From an uncultured Roseburia sp. (GTDB lineage Bacteria; Bacillota; Clostridia; Lachnospirales; Lachnospiraceae): a DNA stretch of 13,277 bases. This document shows positions 1 through 7,067 of the stretch, piece by piece. Each line of letters begins with the position of its first letter. Position 1 is the first letter of the stretch. The position numbers were made by a program, and so were the translations under genes. The stretch covers positions 1 through 13,277 of the forward strand of contig CAMENQ010000021.1 in the NCBI GenBank assembly GCA_945928585.1. The letters run 5' to 3'. The notes under the pieces were generated by a model. The model was not told the DNA's origin. It searched no databases and saw only the letters and a list, made by a program, of their open reading frames with translations.

Positions 1-666
1 TTAAGTGCTAAAGAAAACAGAATAATAGAAATAGGCGCCATAAAGGTGTATGACGGACAGGTTCAGGACATATTTGAAACTTTTGTAAATCCCGGTTGCA
101 GCATTCCGGAAAGAATAACAGAGGTTACGGGAATTGATGACAGTATGGTGGCAGATGCACCTTATATTGAAACAGAAATAAAACGATTCATTGATTTTTC
201 AGAGGAACTTTCCCTTATAGGACATAATCTCATATTTGATTACAGCTTTTTAAAGGCAAACGCCGTAAACAATAAGCTTACATTTGAGAGAAATGGAATA
301 GATACACTTAAGATAGCCAGAGAGAAACTAAAGGAGCTGCCAAGCAAAAAACTGGATTTTTTGTGCAGCTATTTTGGAATACCTGATGAAAATCATCACA
401 GGGCTGTAAATGATGCTAAGGTTACATATGAACTTTATAAGCTTTTATGTGAACGTTTTGAGACGGAAAATGAAGTATTTACACCGTCAGAACTTGTTTA
501 TAAGGCAAAAAAACAAAGTCCCATAACAGATAAACAAATAAAATATCTGAAGGACCTTGCAGCGTTTCACAATATAAATATTGATTATGAGATAAATAAG
601 CTGACAAAAAATCAGGCATCACGCATAATAGATAATATAATTCTTGAACATGGCAGGATTTTTTGA
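1..666 (+). CDS. DEDDh-type 3'-5' exonuclease (DnaQ/PolC-exonuclease family), 5' end missing
   Basis: This frame is open from base 1, so the gene starts upstream; the GTG at 46 is an internal valine. 221 codons are visible. The first residues (LSAKENRIIEIGAIKV) match the segment that follows the ExoI Asp-x-Glu motif in the DnaQ/PolC exonuclease family. ExoII is visible as H-N-L-I-F-D (window residues 75-80). ExoIIIepsilon is visible as H-R-A-V-N-D (133-138), with the histidine of DEDDh enzymes. Such enzymes remove nucleotides from 3' ends of DNA or RNA in the cytoplasm. A separate C-terminal module (about residues 172-217, starting ITDKQIKYLKDLA) looks like a small helical domain of the kind found after accessory exonucleases in Clostridia. 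This is probably a stand-alone accessory exonuclease rather than PolC, because no polymerase domain follows. The two catalytic acids of ExoI lie outside the window. It is convergent with the next gene, 21 bp apart. Confidence 0.88.
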   Translation, partial: LSAKENRIIEIGAIKVYDGQVQDIFETFVNPGCSIPERITEVTGIDDSMVADAPYIETEIKRFIDFSEELSLIGHNLIFDYSFLKANAVNNKLTFERNGIDTLKIAREKLKELPSKKLDFLCSYFGIPDENHHRAVNDAKVTYELYKLLCERFETENEVFTPSELVYKAKKQSPITDKQIKYLKDLAAFHNINIDYEINKLTKNQASRIIDNIILEHGRIF

Positions 667-687
667 TATTATTACCCCATAGGAAAT

Positions 688-1308
688 TTATAAAAGCTCC
701 TTTAGGGCATTTATTATAGGCTGCTTCATAAGAGAATCCAGCTTTTCGGCATTTGCTATAAGAGCACTTATTTTATCAGATAATCCCCGTTCATGGTATA
801 TGCCGGCAAGCAATGTATATGTAGCCTTTATGTCAGAGCCTATATTTATTGCATATTCCAGAACAGGAAGGGCATCATCCGTATGTCCGTCATTGTGAAG
901 TGCTTCGGCATACTGCTGGAGTGTGCGAACCAAAAGGATATAATTTTCATCATATTCATTTAAAGCATCAAGATTGGCGGCGCCATATTCAAGCTTAAGG
1001 TCAGTGGATGTTTTTCCGGTAAGATTAAGGATACGTTTATCCTTAAGGCTTAAAAGAGTTTCTTCACACTGGGCGATGGCTTCGGTGTCAGCATATTTTC
1101 CCACTGGAAATCTGTCATAAGGTATAATAATATATTCTATGGCATCAAGGTTTTTACGACGTGTAAAATTTGCATCATGTTCACGCTGCCAAAAGTCGTC
1201 ATCACGCTTTTGCTGGAGCTTATCACTTTTTTTGCGTTCATATGAAAACCACAATATGAATATAATAAAGCATCCAAAAAAAGGAAATGCAAATGGTGAA
1301 AAATTCAT
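688..1308 (-). CDS. Membrane-anchored TPR-like hypothetical protein
   Basis: The product is 206 aa and I do not recognise a named family. Residues about 5-22 (PFAFPFFGCFIIFILWFS) form one hydrophobic segment. It is followed by a basic, charged stretch (ERKKSDKLQQKR), so the protein is probably anchored by its N terminus with the rest in the cytoplasm. The C-terminal half (about 120-206) reads as paired amphipathic helices with TPR-like spacing (QQYAEALHNDGHTDDALPVLEYAINIG, then YTLLAGIYHERGLSDKISALIANAEKL). This suggests two or so degenerate tetratricopeptide repeats and a role in protein-protein contact. The ATG at 1308 is preceded by AGAAAGGA (complement of 1317-1324) at 8 nt spacing, which supports this start. 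The gene is monocistronic in view and divergent from the small membrane peptide gene. Function unknown. Confidence 0.75.
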   Translation of the reverse strand: MNFSPFAFPFFGCFIIFILWFSYERKKSDKLQQKRDDDFWQREHDANFTRRKNLDAIEYIIIPYDRFPVGKYADTEAIAQCEETLLSLKDKRILNLTGKTSTDLKLEYGAANLDALNEYDENYILLVRTLQQYAEALHNDGHTDDALPVLEYAINIGSDIKATYTLLAGIYHERGLSDKISALIANAEKLDSLMKQPIINALKELL

Positions 1309-1344
1309 AGCAAGTGTCCTTTCTGAATTTTAAGAAAAATCCTC

Positions 1345-1373
1345 TATGATTTTAGCTTAAAAAATAGTATAAT
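1345..1373 (+). promoter_or_regulatory. Candidate promoter for the small peptide / AIR-synthase cluster
   Basis: A perfect TATAAT lies at 1368-1373. No good -35 box stands 16-18 bp upstream (TATGAT at 1345-1350 is poor), so the call rests on the -10 box, the AT-rich context and the position 62 bp before the first start codon of a plus-strand cluster. Confidence 0.4.
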
Positions 1374-1377
1374 GCAA
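1349..1377 (-). promoter_or_regulatory. Candidate promoter for the TPR-like gene
   Basis: On the minus strand TTGCAT (complement of 1372-1377) is followed after 17 bp by TAAAAT (complement of 1349-1354). Transcription would start about 1342, giving a short leader to the ATG at 1308. The -35 box is weak (three of six consensus bases). It overlaps the plus-strand -10 box at 1368-1373, so the two divergent promoters would compete for the same DNA. Confidence 0.4.
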
Positions 1378-1399
1378 TATAAATTAAAAATTATTATTA

Positions 1400-1417
1400 T
1401 ACAGTTCTGAAACTGTA
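1400..1417 (+). promoter_or_regulatory. 7-bp dyad in the leader of the small peptide gene
   Basis: TACAGTT-CTGA-AACTGTA is a perfect 7-bp inverted repeat with a 4-nt spacer. It lies 26 bp downstream of the -10 box and 6 bp upstream of the ribosome binding site. It could be an operator for a dimeric repressor or a small RNA hairpin. It is not followed by a T-run, so it is not a terminator. Confidence 0.45.
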
Positions 1418-1435
1418 GCAGAAAAGGAGAAAAAG

Positions 1436-1543
1436 ATGTTTAATATTTATAACAGTAAGAGCAAGAGAAAACTGACAATGATTATATGTATAGTGCTTAT
1501 TGTTGCAATGGTCGCCACATCCATACTTGCTATATTAATCTGA
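1436..1543 (+). CDS. Small single-span membrane protein, 35 aa
   Basis: The frame encodes 35 residues from ATG 1436 to TGA 1541-1543. The N terminus is short, polar and basic (MFNIYNSKSKRK). It is followed by one long hydrophobic span, about residues 13-35, rich in Ile, Val, Leu and Ala and running to the C terminus. By the positive-inside rule the N terminus should be cytoplasmic. AAGGAG at 1424-1429 stands 6 nt before the ATG, an excellent ribosome binding site. A -10 box and a 7-bp dyad lie upstream. These signals, with the clean basic-then-hydrophobic pattern, argue for a real gene despite its length. The AIR-synthase-like gene begins 65 bp downstream on the same strand, so the two may share a transcript. 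Function unknown; it might be a membrane-protein regulator or a toxin-like peptide, but nothing in the sequence decides this. Confidence 0.68.
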   Translation: MFNIYNSKSKRKLTMIICIVLIVAMVATSILAILI

Positions 1544-1608
1544 TAAAGACACATATAAAATGTGCTTATTAAAACCGAAGACTTATATTTCGGAGGTAAG
1601 GTGGCATT

Positions 1609-2595
1609 ATGAAGATTGGAAAGATTTCAGAGTCCGTATTAAAGAGGACTGTTATAAAGGAAATTAAATATAAAAATAAAACCGTAAAAAAAGGTTCGGC
1701 AGTTGGAAGCGATGGTGCAGTATTTGCCACAGATGGCAGAGATATGGTATCATCGATTTCTACATACATGGGAGACATTATTCTGTGTGGAAAGAGAGCC
1801 TTTGCAGGGGCAGTAAACAGTGTGGCAGCAGGGGAGGCAAAGCCCTTTGCGGTTCAGGTAAGTGTACTTATGCCGGAGACCATAAAGGAAAACAGGCTTA
1901 GGGCCCTTATGGTGACACTGCATGATATGGGAGAAGCCATAGGTGTACAGATAGCAGGCGGTCATACTGAGACAGTGTCAGGAATAGAAAAGCCTGTAAT
2001 AACAGTGACTGCATACGGTTACAGGGAGAAAATGTTTGATGGGCAGACATATAAAGGGCTTGATGAAGGATATGACATAGTTATGATAGGAGAGACAGGT
2101 CTTGAAGGAACGGCGGTGCTTGCCATAGAAAAAGAAGCTGAACTTAGGGAACGTTTCACGACAGGCTATATTGAAAAGGCAAAAGCATATGCGGAAGGAC
2201 TTATAATAGTAAATGAGGCTGCAGTCGCGGTTCAGCATGGTGGGAGAGCCATGCACGATACATCAAAAGGCGGAATATTTGGAGCATTATGGGAACTGGG
2301 AGAACGGTTAAAATGCGGTCTGGAGGTTAATCTCCGTGCTATTCCCATAAAGCAGGAAACAATAGAGCTTTGCGAGCATTTTGACCTGAATCCGTATTTT
2401 ATAAATTCATCCGGTGCATTGCTGGTGGTAGTAAAGGACGGAGAAAGCCTTGTAAGAAGTATGACAGGTACAAAAAAACCGGTATCAGTAATAGGACACA
2501 CGGTAAGCGGTCATCAGAAAACTATTATCAATAATGATGAAAAAAGATATCTTGAGTCCCCAAGGTCAGGAAAGCCGGAGGAAAATTTAGCATAA
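1609..2595 (+). CDS. AIR-synthase/HypE-like (PurM superfamily) protein of unknown substrate
   Basis: The product is 328 aa with the two-domain PurM/HypE/ThiL/SelD layout. An N-terminal AIRS domain covers about residues 30-140 and contains the conserved GGHTE (117-121). A C-terminal AIRS domain covers about 150-300 and contains MHDTSKGGIFGALWELGE (215-232), the counterpart of the HypE 'D-x-T-[RK]-GG' loop. NPYFINSSGALLVVV follows at 261-275. Members of this superfamily bind ATP and phosphorylate or activate carbonyl or amide groups. The C terminus (ENLA) lacks the Pro-Arg-Ile-Cys tail that HypE needs for the thiocarboxamide reaction, and no other hydrogenase maturation gene is near, so it is probably not HypE. 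GGAGGT (1592-1597) precedes ATG 1609 by 11 nt, slightly long. An Lrp regulator follows 54 bp downstream and an aminotransferase after that, suggesting an amino-acid-related job. The exact reaction is unknown. Confidence 0.82.
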   Translation: MKIGKISESVLKRTVIKEIKYKNKTVKKGSAVGSDGAVFATDGRDMVSSISTYMGDIILCGKRAFAGAVNSVAAGEAKPFAVQVSVLMPETIKENRLRALMVTLHDMGEAIGVQIAGGHTETVSGIEKPVITVTAYGYREKMFDGQTYKGLDEGYDIVMIGETGLEGTAVLAIEKEAELRERFTTGYIEKAKAYAEGLIIVNEAAVAVQHGGRAMHDTSKGGIFGALWELGERLKCGLEVNLRAIPIKQETIELCEHFDLNPYFINSSGALLVVVKDGESLVRSMTGTKKPVSVIGHTVSGHQKTIINNDEKRYLESPRSGKPEENLA

Positions 2596-2649
2596 AAGCA
2601 GATTTAAGGTACTTAGTCAGAATATAACATTATAATGGAGGAATAAAAA

Positions 2650-3150
2650 ATGGTTGAATTAAGTGAAATAAGAAAACAGATACTTGGAATTTTAGAGAAA
2701 AACAGCCGTATAGATTTAAAGGAACTTGCTGTTTTACTTGGAACTACGGAAGCGGAAATAGCAAATGAGGTAGCTGAAATGGAAAAGGAAAACATCATAA
2801 GCGGCTACCATACATTGATAAACTGGGAAAATACCAGTGAGGAAAAGGTCACAGCCATGATAGAGGTTATGGTTACACCTCAGAGAGGTGTAGGCTTTGA
2901 CCGTATTGCCGAGAGAATTTATAATTTCAGCGAGGTTAAGGCAATATACCTTATGTCAGGAGGCTATGATTTCCTTATTATGCTTGAGGAAAAGACTATG
3001 AGAGCAGTTTCACAGTTTGTATCTGAAAAGCTTGCTACGTTAGAGGAGGTAAGAGGAACGGCAACACACTTTGTACTTAAGAAGTATAAAGACCATGGAG
3101 CAGTATTGAAGGAAGAAAAACAGGATGAAAGGATGTTGGTGACACCATGA
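2650..3150 (+). CDS. Lrp/AsnC-family transcriptional regulator
   Basis: The product is 166 aa, the usual Lrp/AsnC size. Residues about 5-52 form the N-terminal winged helix-turn-helix (IRKQILGILEKNSRIDLKEL, then GTTEAEIANEVAEMEKENII). The linker SGYHTLINWE (51-60) leads into the C-terminal RAM/AsnC ligand-binding domain (about 66-148). That domain shows the typical SGGYDFLIML (103-112) and TATHFVLKKYKDHG (137-150). Proteins of this family form dimers and octamers and sense amino acids. GGAGG at 2637-2641 stands 8 nt before ATG 2650. The stop overlaps the aminotransferase start (ATGA, 3147-3150), so translation of the two is probably coupled. The regulator likely controls this cluster and may sense a substrate or product of the aminotransferase; that is inference. 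Confidence 0.93.
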   Translation: MVELSEIRKQILGILEKNSRIDLKELAVLLGTTEAEIANEVAEMEKENIISGYHTLINWENTSEEKVTAMIEVMVTPQRGVGFDRIAERIYNFSEVKAIYLMSGGYDFLIMLEEKTMRAVSQFVSEKLATLEEVRGTATHFVLKKYKDHGAVLKEEKQDERMLVTP

Positions 3151-4316
3151 GAAACCCATTATCAGATGTTGTAGTAGAAATGAAGCCTTCGGGCATAAGA
3201 AAATTTTTTGATATAGTAAGCGAGATGAAGGATGCCATTTCATTAGGTGTAGGTGAGCCTGATTTTGATACTCCATGGCATGTAAGGGAGGAGGCAATAT
3301 ATACACTTGAAAAAGGTAAGACTGTTTATACATCAAATGCAGGTCTTATGGAGCTTAGAGAGGAGATATGCAAATATCTTAAGAGACGCTTTAATGTAAG
3401 CTATGATTATAAAAATGAGGTTATGATAACTGTCGGCGGCAGTGAAGCCATAGATATGGCGTTAAGAGCCATGGTTAATCCAGGTGAGGAGGTTATTATA
3501 CCGGAACCATGCTATGTCTCATACCTTCCATGTGTACAGCTTACATACGGTAAGCCTGTTATAATAAATCTTAAGGAAGAAAACCAGTTCCGTCTTACAA
3601 AGGAGGAACTGCTTAATGCCATTACCGATAAGACGAAGGTGCTTATACTTCCGTTTCCAAATAATCCCACAGGTGCAGTTATGACAAGGGAAGATTTAAA
3701 GGATATAGCAGAGATATGTATAGAAAAAGACATTTTTGTAATATCAGATGAGATTTATGCTGAACTTACATATACAGGAGAAAGACATGTTACAATAGCA
3801 GAATTTCCGGGTATGAAGGAGAGAACAGTTCTTATAAACGGATTTTCAAAGGCTTATGCCATGACAGGCTGGAGACTGGGATATGCATGTGCACCTAAAA
3901 ATATATTGTCACAGATGCTTAAAATACATCAGTTTGCCATTATGTGTGCACCTACAACAAGCCAGTATGCTGCGGTAGATGCCTTGAAAAACGGTGATGA
4001 TGATGTAATGCATATGATGCAGTCATATAACCAGAGAAGACGTTTTGTATTAAATTCCTTTAAGGAAATGGGAATAGAATGTTTTGAGCCGTTTGGAGCA
4101 TTTTACACCTTCCCTAATATAAAGAAATTCGGACTTTCCTCAGAAGAATTTGCAAACAGATTTCTTCAGGAGGAAAAGGTAGCAGTAGTACCGGGTACGG
4201 CATTTGGTGACAGTGGAGAAGGTTTCCTTAGAATATCATATGCTTATTCCATTGAGCAGCTTAAGGAGGCTCTTGGAAGACTTGCAAGATTTGTAAAGAA
4301 ACTGGAGGCAGAATAA
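3147..4316 (+). CDS. Class I/II pyridoxal-phosphate aminotransferase
   Basis: The product is 389 aa, full length for fold-type I aminotransferases of the AspC-like branch. PLP-site residues are in order: NNPTGAV (172-178, with the cofactor-ring Asn173), SDEIYAEL with Asp201 and Tyr204, and SKAYAMTGWRLGY with the Schiff-base Lys235 and Arg243. Arg362 in GFLRISYA is the expected carboxylate-binding arginine. The N-terminal ISLGVGEPDFDTP (31-43) is the usual substrate-entry segment. The enzyme transfers amino groups between an amino acid and a 2-oxo acid in the cytosol. Whether it prefers aspartate, aromatic or branched substrates cannot be read from the sequence. The start overlaps the stop of the Lrp gene by four bases, and the stop overlaps the trmL start by one base. 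The pairing with an Lrp-type regulator suggests control by amino-acid supply. Confidence 0.94.
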   Translation: MRNPLSDVVVEMKPSGIRKFFDIVSEMKDAISLGVGEPDFDTPWHVREEAIYTLEKGKTVYTSNAGLMELREEICKYLKRRFNVSYDYKNEVMITVGGSEAIDMALRAMVNPGEEVIIPEPCYVSYLPCVQLTYGKPVIINLKEENQFRLTKEELLNAITDKTKVLILPFPNNPTGAVMTREDLKDIAEICIEKDIFVISDEIYAELTYTGERHVTIAEFPGMKERTVLINGFSKAYAMTGWRLGYACAPKNILSQMLKIHQFAIMCAPTTSQYAAVDALKNGDDDVMHMMQSYNQRRRFVLNSFKEMGIECFEPFGAFYTFPNIKKFGLSSEEFANRFLQEEKVAVVPGTAFGDSGEGFLRISYAYSIEQLKEALGRLARFVKKLEAE

Positions 4317-4810
4317 TGCTTAACATAGTACTTTTGGAGCCGGAAATACCTGCCAATACGGGAAATATAGGAAGAACCTGCTGTGCTACAGGTACAAGGC
4401 TTCATCTTATAGAACCTTTAGGATTTTCGCTTAGTGAGAAAGCGCTAAAGAGAGCGGGGATGGATTACTGGCAGGATTTAGATGTTACCATTTATGATGA
4501 TTATGAGGACTTTTTAAGAAAGAATCCTGACGCAAAGATATATTTTGCCACAACAAAGGCACCAAATGTCTATAGTGAGGCTCATTTTGAGCCTGACTGC
4601 TATATAATGTTTGGAAAAGAAAGTGCAGGCATACCTGAAAAAATCCTTGTGGACAATCAGGACACCTGCATAAGAATTCCCATGAATGAAAATATTCGTT
4701 CCTTAAATCTGTCAAATTCTGTGGCCATAGTGTTATATGAAGCCTTAAGACAAAATGATTTTGCAGGAATGGAGCTTTCAGGACACTTAAGGGGATACGA
4801 TTGGAAGTAG
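4316..4810 (+). CDS. trmL: tRNA (cytidine(34)-2'-O)-methyltransferase TrmL
   Basis: The product is 164 aa, close to E. coli TrmL/YibK (about 157 aa). It is a minimal SPOUT (trefoil-knot) enzyme that 2'-O-methylates the wobble nucleotide of certain leucine tRNAs using S-adenosylmethionine. All three SPOUT motifs are present. Motif 1 is NTGNIGRT (14-21), motif 2 is FGKESAGIPE (99-108), and motif 3 is IPMNENIRSLNLSNSVAIVL (121-140), which shapes the cofactor-binding knot. No extra RNA-binding domain is attached, which separates it from TrmH- and RlmB-type proteins. GGAGG at 4304-4308 inside the aminotransferase gene stands 7 nt before ATG 4316, and TAATG joins the two genes, so it is the last member of the plus-strand cluster. 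Its final 24 bases overlap the convergent sensor-kinase gene, and I see no terminator after it. Confidence 0.93.
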   Translation: MLNIVLLEPEIPANTGNIGRTCCATGTRLHLIEPLGFSLSEKALKRAGMDYWQDLDVTIYDDYEDFLRKNPDAKIYFATTKAPNVYSEAHFEPDCYIMFGKESAGIPEKILVDNQDTCIRIPMNENIRSLNLSNSVAIVLYEALRQNDFAGMELSGHLRGYDWK

Positions 4811-6220
4811 AGTCTTTTTAGAACGCTGCAGCGTAAATATAAACTCTGTTCCGACACCCTCAGTACTTATAACATTTATATTTTCGTTATGACTATTTAT
4901 AACTTCTTTTACGATAGACAGGCCCAGTCCGGTGCCTGTCTTATCTTTTCCTCTGGAAAGGTCAGTTTTATAAAATCTATCCCAGATTTTGCTTAAATTT
5001 TCCTTTGGTATGCCAATGCCGGTATCTTTAACGGAAACGAATATTTTATCATTTTTGTCAGTTATATTTATATTTATGGTTGAATTGTTATGGCTGAATT
5101 TTATTGCATTGTCCAACAGGTTATATATAACCTGCTGAATTTTAGTCTGGTCGCCGTTTACCATATATGATTTACAGCCAAAAACAACATCTATTGTAAT
5201 TTTCTTTTTTGAGCACTGTCCCTCAAAGGTGGCAACAATATTTCTTGTAAGAGGGACTAAATCAAAGTCAGTTAAATCAAGTTTTGTTCCTTTAGAATCC
5301 CATGTGTTAAGAAGCAGCAGGCTTTCCGTAAGCTTGTTTAAACGCTCTGTCTCAAAGAGAAGAATATTAAGATATTTTTCGTAGGCTTCAGGTGGTATGG
5401 TGCCATCTAACATAGCTTCCACATAACCCTTTATAGAGGTAAGGGGAGAACGGAAGTCATGGGAGATATTTGTTATAAATTTCTTTTGGTCATTGTCCTT
5501 CTCCTTCATTTCCTTTGCCATAAATTCAAGCTTTTCAGCTATGTCTCCTATTTCATCCTTAGAGTTAATCTTAAGATTTTCATAATCAAAATTACCCTTT
5601 GCATATTCATTTACAGCAAGTTTAACCTTTTTTATAGGACGATATACAGATAAATGGAATACTATAAGTATGGAAAGTGAAAAAACAAATACAAATAAAA
5701 ATATGCCATATATATAGTTGGAAAAAGGCGTAAAATCTGAGACAACAGATGAAAGCCGTCTGTTTAAAATAACGTAACCGTAAACTTTATAAGTGTTTAT
5801 AATAGGGGAGTAAACAGACACTACTTCATCACTTAAGAGATTGTCAAAGGTTGTCGTTGTATAAATGTCAGAGTTAAAATACACGGATAAATCACCAAGA
5901 TTACTTCCGTTATCCGTAGTGTGGGAACTGTATAAAATTTTACCGTCATCAGAAACAATCCAAAGTGTAGTATCATTAGGAAGCATAAATGTCTTAATGT
6001 CACTGTTAAAGTTATAATCATCATCAGAATTATTTATATTATAATGATAGCGGCTGTAATAGCCTGATATGCCGGTTGCCTGATTATAAAGGGATAATGC
6101 AGAGGAAGCAATCTGTTTGTCCATTATATCCTGCCTGTTTTCATAGGAAATAAATAACAGTGAAAGTAAGAAAAATACAACATATCCAAGTATAAATTTT
6201 ATATAGATTGTCTGTTTCAT
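4787..6220 (-). CDS. Membrane sensor histidine kinase
   Basis: The product is 477 aa. TM1 is about residues 8-26. An extracytoplasmic sensor region (about 27-168) contains TLWIVSDDGKILYSS, the strand pattern of Cache/PAS-like sensors. TM2 is about 170-190. A HAMP linker (about 192-243) includes KDEIGDIAEKLEFMAKEM. The HisKA domain has ISHDFRSPLTSIKGY with phospho-acceptor His254. The HATPase domain shows the N box (NLLDN, 367-371), G1 (DTGIGI, 399-404), F box (RFYKTD, 415-420) and G2 (GTGLGLSIV, 429-437). All catalytic motifs are intact, so it should autophosphorylate and pass phosphate to the response regulator encoded 106 bp upstream. ATG 6220 has GAGG (complement of 6226-6229) at 5 nt. The signal sensed is unknown. 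The 3' end overlaps trmL convergently, which is unusual. Confidence 0.95.
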   Translation of the reverse strand: MKQTIYIKFILGYVVFFLLSLLFISYENRQDIMDKQIASSALSLYNQATGISGYYSRYHYNINNSDDDYNFNSDIKTFMLPNDTTLWIVSDDGKILYSSHTTDNGSNLGDLSVYFNSDIYTTTTFDNLLSDEVVSVYSPIINTYKVYGYVILNRRLSSVVSDFTPFSNYIYGIFLFVFVFSLSILIVFHLSVYRPIKKVKLAVNEYAKGNFDYENLKINSKDEIGDIAEKLEFMAKEMKEKDNDQKKFITNISHDFRSPLTSIKGYVEAMLDGTIPPEAYEKYLNILLFETERLNKLTESLLLLNTWDSKGTKLDLTDFDLVPLTRNIVATFEGQCSKKKITIDVVFGCKSYMVNGDQTKIQQVIYNLLDNAIKFSHNNSTININITDKNDKIFVSVKDTGIGIPKENLSKIWDRFYKTDLSRGKDKTGTGLGLSIVKEVINSHNENINVISTEGVGTEFIFTLQRSKKTLLPIVSP

Positions 6221-6271
6221 AAAAACCTCATTTCCGGAGCGTTTATCTCAAATTTGCGTATGTTGTTATGG

Positions 6272-6330
6272 CTATTTTGTGCCTGTGCACATTTCCCATA
6301 TCAGAGTGGGAGTGCACAGACACAAATTAG
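6272..6330 (-). repeat. 59-bp hairpin between response-regulator and kinase genes
   Basis: Arms 6272-6290 and 6312-6330 are inverted repeats of 19 bp with two non-Watson-Crick positions. In the minus-strand (coding-direction) RNA one of these is a G-U pair. An inner stem pairs 6294-6298 (TCCCA) with 6307-6311 (TGGGA). The response-regulator stop codon lies in the base of the stem. On the coding strand no T-run follows, so it is not a standard intrinsic terminator. It may protect or process mRNA, attenuate kinase expression, or be a small palindromic insertion; the outer bases allow TA flanks. Confidence 0.75.
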
Positions 6331-7028
6331 TTTTTGGTTTCAAATTTATAACCGATACCCCACACGGTAGCAAGTGACCAGGATGAGTGGTCATTTATCT
6401 TTTCACGGATACGCTTTACGTGGACATCTACAGTCCGGGTGTCACCTATATACTCATAGCCCCATATATTATCAAGAAGCTGCTCTCTTGTGAAAACCTG
6501 ATTTGGAGAGGCTGCAAGAAAATGTAAAAGCTCGATTTCCTTCGGTGGCATATCTATCTGCTTTCCCATATATGTGACGGTATAATTTGCTATATTTATA
6601 ATAAGGTCATCAAAATTTAGTATACCGGTATCCTTAGATGTATTTGTCTCGGAAGCATAGGATGTGCGGCGTAAAACTGCTTTGACTCTGGCGACTAACT
6701 CCTTTGAGTCAAATGGCTTAATAATATAGTCATCAGCTCCCATTTCAAGACCAAGAACCTTGTCAAAAACCTCACCTTTTGCTGAAAGCATAATAACAGG
6801 CAGATGAGAGTTTTTTCTAAGCTCTCTGCATACCTGATAGCCGTCCATTCCTGGTAGCATAATATCAAGCAGCATAATATCAGGTCTGAAAGTATCTACT
6901 GCCTTTAGGGCTGATTCTCCATCCTCTACGCACATAGTTTCAAAACATTCCTTCATAAGATAGAGGGATATAAGCTCTGAAATATTTGTGTCATCATCTA
7001 CGATTAGAACTTTTTGCTTTGCTGCCAT
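6327..7028 (-). CDS. OmpR/PhoB-family response regulator
   Basis: The product is 233 aa. The receiver domain (about 5-118) has the acidic pocket at 11-13 (DDD) and phospho-acceptor Asp55 in LLDIMLPGMDG. It also has Ser82 at the conserved Thr/Ser switch position and Lys104 in YIIKPF. The C-terminal winged-helix DNA-binding domain (about 133-230) shows PPKEIELLHFLAASPNQVFTREQLL, then GDTRTVDVHVKRIREKI, then the family-ending GIGYKFE. It should bind direct-repeat operators as a phosphorylated dimer and regulate transcription, paired with the kinase encoded next. A CAGG (complement of 7036-7039) precedes ATG 7028 by 7 nt and a stronger AAAGGA lies a few bases further, so the start looks right. 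It starts 39 bp after the mutS2 stop with no clear promoter between, so it probably rides on the mutS2 transcript. Confidence 0.96.
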   Translation of the reverse strand: MAAKQKVLIVDDDTNISELISLYLMKECFETMCVEDGESALKAVDTFRPDIMLLDIMLPGMDGYQVCRELRKNSHLPVIMLSAKGEVFDKVLGLEMGADDYIIKPFDSKELVARVKAVLRRTSYASETNTSKDTGILNFDDLIINIANYTVTYMGKQIDMPPKEIELLHFLAASPNQVFTREQLLDNIWGYEYIGDTRTVDVHVKRIREKINDHSSWSLATVWGIGYKFETKN

Positions 7029-7067
7029 AATTATACCTGTCCTTTCTAAAAATGTATATTTTTATTC

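Noticed and set aside
46-48. GTG at 46 as the start of the exonuclease
   Set aside because: The frame is open to base 1 and the upstream residues fit the conserved exonuclease N-terminal region, so the gene is truncated by the window edge.
1575-1593. CCGAA/TTCGG hairpin touching the ribosome site of the AIR-synthase-like gene
   Set aside because: Only five base pairs (six with a G-U) with a 7-9 nt loop; too weak to call a translational switch.
2631-2636. Perfect TATAAT just before the Lrp gene
   Set aside because: It abuts the GGAGG ribosome site, so a transcript from it would begin at or after that site. No -35 box is present.
4823-4834. 12-bp perfect palindrome ACGCTGCAGCGT near the end of trmL and the kinase gene
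   Set aside because: It lies inside kinase coding sequence, has no loop room for a strong hairpin and no T-run on either side, so it is not a bidirectional terminator.
7030-7035. TATAAT just before the response-regulator start
   Set aside because: It lies within 8 bp of the start codon, so it could only give an almost leaderless mRNA and it overlaps the ribosome site region.
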